Of a stretch of DNA of 10,239 nt, positions 6,449-10,239 are shown one piece after another. The stretch covers positions 1-10,239 of the forward strand of contig DAIRCS010000138.1 in assembly GCA_036796555.1 (NCBI GenBank), in the 5' to 3' direction. Source of the stretch: JAJXWB01 sp036796555. GTDB lineage: Bacteria > Pseudomonadota > Alphaproteobacteria > Rhizobiales > Beijerinckiaceae. The notes under the pieces are model-generated. The model was not told the DNA's origin. It made no database searches and was given only the letters and a program-made list of their open reading frames with translations. The translations under genes were made by a program, and so were the position numbers. Positions within the stretch are counted from its first letter, which is position 1. Every line of letters starts with the position of its first letter.

Positions 6449-7515
6449 TGATCGATTGGCTGATCGATATGCTCGGGGACCAGTGGGTCCTCGCCCTCGG
6501 CGGCTTGGTCGTCGGCATATTGTTCGGCGCTTTCGCGCAATATTCGCGCTTCTGCCTGCGCGCGGCGACGCTCGAGATCGCGCATGGCGTGGGCGGCGAG
6601 CGCATGTCAATCTGGCTCTTCACCTTCTCGACCGCGCTCATCGTCACGCAGGCGCTCATCCTGCTCGGCCTCTTCGACACGGGCGCCGTGCGCCAGCTCA
6701 ACAACACCGGCAGCCTGTCGGGCGCGATCATCGGCGGCCTGATGTTCGGTTGCGGCATGACGCTCACGCGCGCCTGCGCCAGCCGCATGCTGGTGCTGTC
6801 GGCGACCGGCAATCTGCGCGCGCTGCTGTCCGGCCTCGTCTTCGCCGTCGTCGCGCAGATGTCGCGCGACGGCCTGCTGTCGCCCGCGCGCGCGGCGATC
6901 AACGGCTGGTGGACGATCGACAGTTCGGCGCGCGACCTGCTCGCCATGTTCCGCATCGGCAACAAGGGCGGCCTCGTCTTCGCCGCGCTCTGGCTGATTG
7001 CGGGCGTCGTCATCGCCGTGAGGTCGCGGACGCGGCTCGCCTACGCCGTTGCGGCCGTCGGCGTCGGCCTCGCGGTCGGCGCGGCCTGGTGGTTCAATTT
7101 CCACATGGCCTCCGTGTCCTTCGAGATGGCGCCGGTCCATGCGATCAGCTTCACCTCGCCGTCCGCCGACATGCTGATGTATGTGCTCGCGCCGCCGGGC
7201 TCGAAAGTGACGTTCGATCTCGGTCTCATTCCCGGCGTCTTCATCGGCGCCTTCATGTCCGGCGCGCTCAACGGCGATCTCAGGCTCGAGGGCTTCCACG
7301 ACGGCTCGACCATGCGGCGCTACATCGCCGGCGGCTGCCTCATGGGCTTCGGCGGCGTGCTGGCCGGCGGCTGCGCGGTCGGCGCGGGCGTCTCCGGCGC
7401 CTCGGTCTTCGCGCTGACCTCCTGGATCGTGCTGTGGTCGATGTGGATCGGCGCCGTCGTCACGGATCGGCTCGTCGACCGCCCGAGGGAGAAGCCCGCC
7501 TATGCGATTGCGTGA
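6448..7515 (+). CDS. soxT: YeeE/YedE-family (SoxT-type) membrane sulfur transporter
   Basis: Polytopic inner-membrane protein, 355 residues, with about nine predicted membrane helices and no signal peptide. It matches the YeeE/YedE sulfur-transport family, whose member TsuA imports thiosulfate through a line of cysteines. Here the cysteines are C36 (AQYSRFCLRAA), C102 and C110 (GCGMTLTRACASR), and C297 and C309 (GGCLMGFGGVLAGGCAVGAG). These duplicated Gly/Cys-rich segments are diagnostic of the family. SoxT proteins encoded in sox clusters either import sulfur compounds to the cytoplasm or act with the repressor SoxR in sensing; the sequence does not tell which applies. The start ATG 6448 overlaps the preceding stop by one base (TGATG). 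Its 3' end overlaps the next gene by 14 bases. The central loop, about residues 140-175, is long and polar. Confidence 0.85.
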   Translation: MIDWLIDMLGDQWVLALGGLVVGILFGAFAQYSRFCLRAATLEIAHGVGGERMSIWLFTFSTALIVTQALILLGLFDTGAVRQLNNTGSLSGAIIGGLMFGCGMTLTRACASRMLVLSATGNLRALLSGLVFAVVAQMSRDGLLSPARAAINGWWTIDSSARDLLAMFRIGNKGGLVFAALWLIAGVVIAVRSRTRLAYAVAAVGVGLAVGAAWWFNFHMASVSFEMAPVHAISFTSPSADMLMYVLAPPGSKVTFDLGLIPGVFIGAFMSGALNGDLRLEGFHDGSTMRRYIAGGCLMGFGGVLAGGCAVGAGVSGASVFALTSWIVLWSMWIGAVVTDRLVDRPREKPAYAIA

Positions 7516-7822
7516 TCTCGCGCGCGGCGTCGCGCTCCTGCCGCTCCTGGCGTCGCCGGTCCTCGGCGAGGACGCCGCCGCGATCGAGGAAGGCCGCGCG
7601 CTCCTGAAGGAGCATAATTGCAACGGCAATTGCCACCAGAGCCATGCTGACGACAACGAGGCGCTGAGCCTCTACACGCGCGAGGACCGCAAGGCGCGCG
7701 ACCGCGCCGCGCTCGACCGCTACGTGCGGGCCTGCGTGGCGAGCGTCGGCGCGATGGCCTTTCCCGACGACATCGCAAAAATGTCGTCGGCGCTCAACGC
7801 CGATTTCTACAAATACAAATAG
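7502..7822 (+). CDS. Small exported cytochrome c-like protein with a CX3CH motif
   Basis: Protein of 106 residues with a signal peptide (LARGVALLPLLASPVLG, cleavage near residue 22), so about 84 mature residues. The opening GRALLKEHNC and the body resemble a family of small class I cytochromes that, from memory, share a YTRxDRK segment, a second conserved cysteine and a C-terminal YLNxxFYKF. Here these are SLYTREDRKARD, Cys73 in YVRACVASVGAM, and SALNADFYKYK. The haem motif is unusual: C40-N-G-N-C44-H45 has three residues between the cysteines instead of two. Met78 or Met89 could be the axial ligand. The start ATG lies inside the transporter gene, with GAGGGAGAA at 7485-7493 upstream. An electron-transfer role for the sulfur module is inferred. 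Loss of haem or another metal bound at the site cannot be excluded. Confidence 0.75.
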   Translation: MRLRDLARGVALLPLLASPVLGEDAAAIEEGRALLKEHNCNGNCHQSHADDNEALSLYTREDRKARDRAALDRYVRACVASVGAMAFPDDIAKMSSALNADFYKYK

Positions 7823-7838
7823 GACAGTCGAGGCGCAC

Positions 7839-8849
7839 ATGGCGATCACACGGCGAGGCGTTCTGGCGGGAGCGGCTGCGGCCGGCGGCCTGCCGCTCAC
7901 GCAATACAATCTCTGCATGCCGGCCCTGGCGGGCGACGACGACGTCATCCTCGGGCCGCCGGTCAAGGACCAGCCGATCCGGAAGCTGAGCGAGCACGTC
8001 TACATGGTCGAGGCGCCCGACGGATTTCCGACGCCGGAAAACCAGGGCCTGATGTCGAACATCGTCTTCATCGTCGGCAAGGAGGGCGTCGTCGTCATCG
8101 ACAGCGGCGCCTCGCTGCAGATCGCGCGGATGAGCATCCGCCAGTTGCAGACGGTCACGAAGGCGCCCGTCGTCGGCGTGTTCAACACGCATTATCACGG
8201 CGATCACTGGCTCGGGAATCACGGCTTCGTCGAGGCCTACGGCGCGTCGATCCCGATCTACGCCATGGCCGGCACGCGCACGGCGATCGAGGGCGGCACG
8301 GGAACCTCGTGGCGCGACGCCATGCTCAAGTGGACGAACCAGGCGAGCTCCGGCACGCGCATCATTCCGCCCGGCAAGGATATCGACCACGGGTTCACGC
8401 TCTCGCTCGGCGGCGCCACGCTGCGAATCCATCACTACGGAACGGCGCATACGCCCTTCGACGTCGCGATCGAAGTGCCCGAAGACCAGGTCATGTGCGT
8501 CGGCGACATCATGATGGACCGCCGCATCGCCAACATGGAGGACGGCTCCTATCAGGGCACGCTCGACGCCATCGACGCGTTGATCAGGAACAGCAAGACG
8601 GCCGCCTGGGTTCCCGGCCATGGCGACGCCGGCGCGAAGGTTCTCGACTGGCAGCGCTCGCTGTTCCAGGGCATTTACGAGGCCTGCACGAAAGCGGTGA
8701 AGCAGGGCGTTCCGCTCGAAGGCGCGCTGGCGGTGGCGATGAAGGATCCGCGCGTGGCGGACAAGGCGGCCGAGACCAAGGGCTGGGCCAGCAATATCGG
8801 CAAATATGTCAGCATCGCCTATCTCGAGGCCGAGCAGGCGCAGTTCTGA
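7839..8849 (+). CDS. soxH: SoxH-like Tat-exported metallo-beta-lactamase-fold hydrolase
   Basis: Periplasmic zinc hydrolase of the metallo-beta-lactamase fold, 336 residues. It has a Tat-type leader (ITRRGVLAGAAAAGG) and a complete metal site: THYHGDH (His118, His120, Asp122, His123), His204 (GTAHTP), Asp223 (CVGDIM) and His261 (VPGHGD). All ligands for two metals are therefore present. SoxH of Paracoccus has this fold, leader and position at the end of a sox cluster. It was not essential for thiosulfate oxidation there, and its substrate is unknown. Related proteins also sit with PQQ-dependent dehydrogenases, so the name SoxH rests mainly on context. The start ATG follows CGAGG (7829-7833) and lies 16 bases after the cytochrome-like gene. 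It is probably the last gene of the sox transcription unit, since a spacer with a hairpin follows. Confidence 0.82.
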   Translation: MAITRRGVLAGAAAAGGLPLTQYNLCMPALAGDDDVILGPPVKDQPIRKLSEHVYMVEAPDGFPTPENQGLMSNIVFIVGKEGVVVIDSGASLQIARMSIRQLQTVTKAPVVGVFNTHYHGDHWLGNHGFVEAYGASIPIYAMAGTRTAIEGGTGTSWRDAMLKWTNQASSGTRIIPPGKDIDHGFTLSLGGATLRIHHYGTAHTPFDVAIEVPEDQVMCVGDIMMDRRIANMEDGSYQGTLDAIDALIRNSKTAAWVPGHGDAGAKVLDWQRSLFQGIYEACTKAVKQGVPLEGALAVAMKDPRVADKAAETKGWASNIGKYVSIAYLEAEQAQF

Positions 8850-8859
8850 ACGCGCGCTT

Positions 8860-8874
8860 GGCGCGGGGCGCGCC
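8860..8874 (+). terminator. Possible terminator hairpin after soxH
   Basis: GGCGCG (8860-8865) pairs with CGCGCC (8869-8874) across a GGG loop, 11 bases after the soxH stop. The downstream bases are AT-richer (CATATTATT at 8878-8886) but there is no proper T-run, so intrinsic termination would be weak. It may mark the end of the sox transcription unit. Confidence 0.35.
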
Positions 8875-8881
8875 GCCATAT

Positions 8882-8911
8882 TATTCTCCCGGCGATACAA
8901 CAGCCGGAATA
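8882..8911 (+). other. Imperfect inverted repeat upstream of modB
   Basis: TATTC (8882-8886) and CGGC (8890-8893) pair with GCCG (8903-8906) and GAATA (8907-8911), with a three-base bulge and a nine-base loop. It lies about 40 bases before modB, in the AT-richer part of the spacer, where an operator could be expected. It does not resemble the ModE-type Mo-box with its TATA half-sites. The function is unknown and the repeat could be fortuitous. Confidence 0.25.
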
Positions 8912-8952
8912 CGCATGCCGCCCGACCCGACGACGACCCGCGAGCAGGCGGA

Positions 8953-9642
8953 ATGCTGAACGGCCTTCCCGCCGATCTCTGGCGCGTCATCGGCCTCACG
9001 CTCGAACTGGCGACGCTGACGACGCTCATTCTTCTCGTCGTCGCGACGCCGCTCGCATGGTGGCTCGCGCGCTCGCATGCGCGCTGGAAGGAAGCGGTCG
9101 CCGCTTTCGTCTCGCTGCCCATCGTGCTGCCGCCGACCGTGCTCGGCTTCTATCTGCTGGTCGCGCTCGGCCCGCAGGGGCCAGGCGGCGCGCTGGCGGA
9201 ATTGTGGGGCGCGCGCACGCTCGCTTTCACCTTCGGCGGCCTCGTCATCGGCTCCATCGTCTACTCGCTGCCCTTCGTCGTGCAGCCCGTGCGCAACGCC
9301 TTCGCGGCCATGGGCGACCGGCCGCTCGAGGTCGCGGCCACGCTGCGCGCCTCGCCCTGGCGCGCCTTCTGGACTGTGGCCCTGCCGATGGCGAGCCCGG
9401 GGCTCCTCACCGGCGCCATTCTCGGCTTCGCGCATACGATCGGGGAGTTCGGCGTCGTGCTGATGATCGGCGGCAATATTCCCGGCCGCACGCGCGTGCT
9501 CTCGACCGCGATCTTCGACTACGTCGAGAATTCGCAATGGCGCGAGGCCAACATTCTGGCCGGCGGCATGGTCGTCTTCGCCTTCGCCGTCGTCCTGGCG
9601 ATGATCCTGATCGAGAAGCGCGTCGCCGGAGCGCGCGCCTGA
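8953..9642 (+). CDS. modB: ModB, molybdate ABC transporter permease
   Basis: Inner-membrane permease of a molybdate importer, 229 residues, the normal ModB length. It has about five hydrophobic segments (about residues 10-38, 47-70, 91-112, 145-170, 201-221). The cytoplasmic EAA loop that docks the ATPase is EVAATLRASPWRAFWTVALP (126-145), with Arg at the position where many permeases have Gly, as also occurs in other ModB proteins. The hallmark GEFGVVLMIGGNIPG is at 164-178. Sulfate or tungstate permeases are related, but this segment favours molybdate. ATG 8953 is chosen because the upstream extension to 8806 is Arg-rich, unlike ModB, and overlaps soxH. The ribosome site (GGCGGA just before the ATG) is weak. 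The stop TGA shares a base with the modC start. The substrate-binding gene modA is not upstream of it here. Confidence 0.9.
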   Translation: MLNGLPADLWRVIGLTLELATLTTLILLVVATPLAWWLARSHARWKEAVAAFVSLPIVLPPTVLGFYLLVALGPQGPGGALAELWGARTLAFTFGGLVIGSIVYSLPFVVQPVRNAFAAMGDRPLEVAATLRASPWRAFWTVALPMASPGLLTGAILGFAHTIGEFGVVLMIGGNIPGRTRVLSTAIFDYVENSQWREANILAGGMVVFAFAVVLAMILIEKRVAGARA

Positions 9643-10239
9643 TGACGGCAGGGCTTCAGGCGCGCTTTCGCGGGCGCATCGGCGCCTTTATGCTCGACGC
9701 CGATTTCGGCGCGCCGGCGCGCGGCGTCACGGCTTTGTTCGGGCCGTCCGGCTGCGGCAAGACCAGCGTGCTGCGCTGCCTCGCGGGCCTCACGCACATC
9801 GCCGAGGGCCATTGCGTCATCGACGGCGACGTATGGCAGGACAGCGCGCGTTTCACGCCGCCGCATCGCCGCGCCATCGGCTATGTCTTCCAGGAGGCGA
9901 GCCTGTTTCCGCACATGTCCGTGCGGCGCAATCTCCTGTACGGCGCGCCGCGCGAAGCGCCGTCGCAGGCGATCGGCTATGACGAGGTGATCGATCTCTT
10001 CGGCCTCGCGCGACTGCTCGACCGCTCGCCGCGCCACCTGTCGGGCGGCGAACGCCAGCGCGTCGCGCTCGGCCGCGCGCTGCTCAGCCAGCCGCGCCTG
10101 CTGCTGATGGACGAGCCGCTGTCGGCGCTCGACGCCAGCGCCAAGGACGAGATCCTGCCCTATCTCGAACGGCTGCATGCGCGGCTCGCGCTGCCCGTCG
10201 TCTATGTCACGCACGACATGCGCGAGGTCGAGCGCCTCG
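9642..10239 (+). CDS. modC: ModC, molybdate ABC transporter ATPase (3' end missing)
   Basis: Cytoplasmic ATPase that powers the ModB permease. The frame opens at ATG 9642, sharing one base with the modB stop (TGATG), and is still open at the window edge, giving 199 residues. All ABC motifs are intact: Walker A GPSGCGKT (34-41), Q-loop VFQEASLFPH with Gln84, signature LSGGERQ (133-139), Walker B LLLMDEP with Asp157 and Glu158, D-loop SALD (161-164), and H-loop His191 in VTHDM. ModC proteins are normally about 350-360 residues, with a C-terminal molybdate-binding TOBE domain, which would lie past the window end. Assignment to molybdate rather than another anion follows from the coupled modB. 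Confidence 0.9.
   Translation, partial: MTAGLQARFRGRIGAFMLDADFGAPARGVTALFGPSGCGKTSVLRCLAGLTHIAEGHCVIDGDVWQDSARFTPPHRRAIGYVFQEASLFPHMSVRRNLLYGAPREAPSQAIGYDEVIDLFGLARLLDRSPRHLSGGERQRVALGRALLSQPRLLLMDEPLSALDASAKDEILPYLERLHARLALPVVYVTHDMREVERL

Noticed and set aside
6448..7515. YeeE/YedE gene as a selenium-metabolism transporter
   Set aside because: Nothing related to selenium is nearby. Context with sox and the DsrE-like gene favours a sulfur role.
8878..8912. Possible ModE-binding Mo-box before modB
   Set aside because: The region lacks the paired TATA-containing half-sites of the Mo-box. Only an unrelated imperfect repeat is present.
8806..8952. Upstream extension of modB overlapping soxH
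   Set aside because: The added 49 residues are Arg/Ser-rich, unlike ModB, and would push the protein past its normal length of about 230 residues.
7794..9122. Open frame of 442 codons on the minus strand opposite soxH and the start of modB
   Set aside because: It covers a gene with a complete metallo-beta-lactamase site on the + strand, and its own product has no recognisable motif.

Overview
The window is one side of a periplasmic sulfur-oxidation (sox) locus from a GC-rich alphaproteobacterium. The closest fit is the order Hyphomicrobiales. This rests on the gene order soxCDYZAXB, the one-haem SoxA paired with a long SoxX (the arrangement described for Starkeya novella), strong G/C bias at third codon positions, and Tat-type leaders. 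The genus cannot be named from the sequence alone. Every gene lies on the + strand, and base use is uniform, with no sign of insertion sequences, tRNAs, rRNAs, CRISPR arrays or phage genes.

Bases 1-5991 carry the core thiosulfate-oxidising multienzyme system: soxC (5' end outside the window), soxD, soxY, soxZ, soxA, soxX and soxB. SoxAX conjugates thiosulfate to the C-terminal cysteine of SoxY in the SoxYZ carrier. SoxB hydrolyses the terminal sulfone as sulfate. SoxCD oxidises the remaining sulfane sulfur, and SoxB then releases a second sulfate. Spacers are short or negative, except for 94 bases between soxZ and soxA that hold two hairpins.

Bases 6014-8849 continue the same transcription unit with four accessory genes: a secreted DsrE-like single-cysteine protein, a YeeE/YedE (SoxT-type) membrane sulfur transporter, a small exported cytochrome-like protein with a CX3CH motif instead of CX2CH, and a Tat-exported metallo-beta-lactamase-fold protein resembling SoxH. 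The first three overlap or are tightly spaced, which suggests a co-expressed module handling sulfane sulfur at the periplasm/membrane boundary. That role is inference.

Bases 8850-8952 are a spacer with a possible terminator hairpin and an imperfect inverted repeat. After it come modB and modC (3' end outside the window), the permease and ATPase of a molybdate ABC transporter. Molybdate is the metal source for the SoxC cofactor, so the neighbourhood makes metabolic sense, but no modA is present between the sox genes and modB. No sox regulator (soxR/soxS), thioredoxin (soxW/soxS) or soxV/ccdA gene is in the window.
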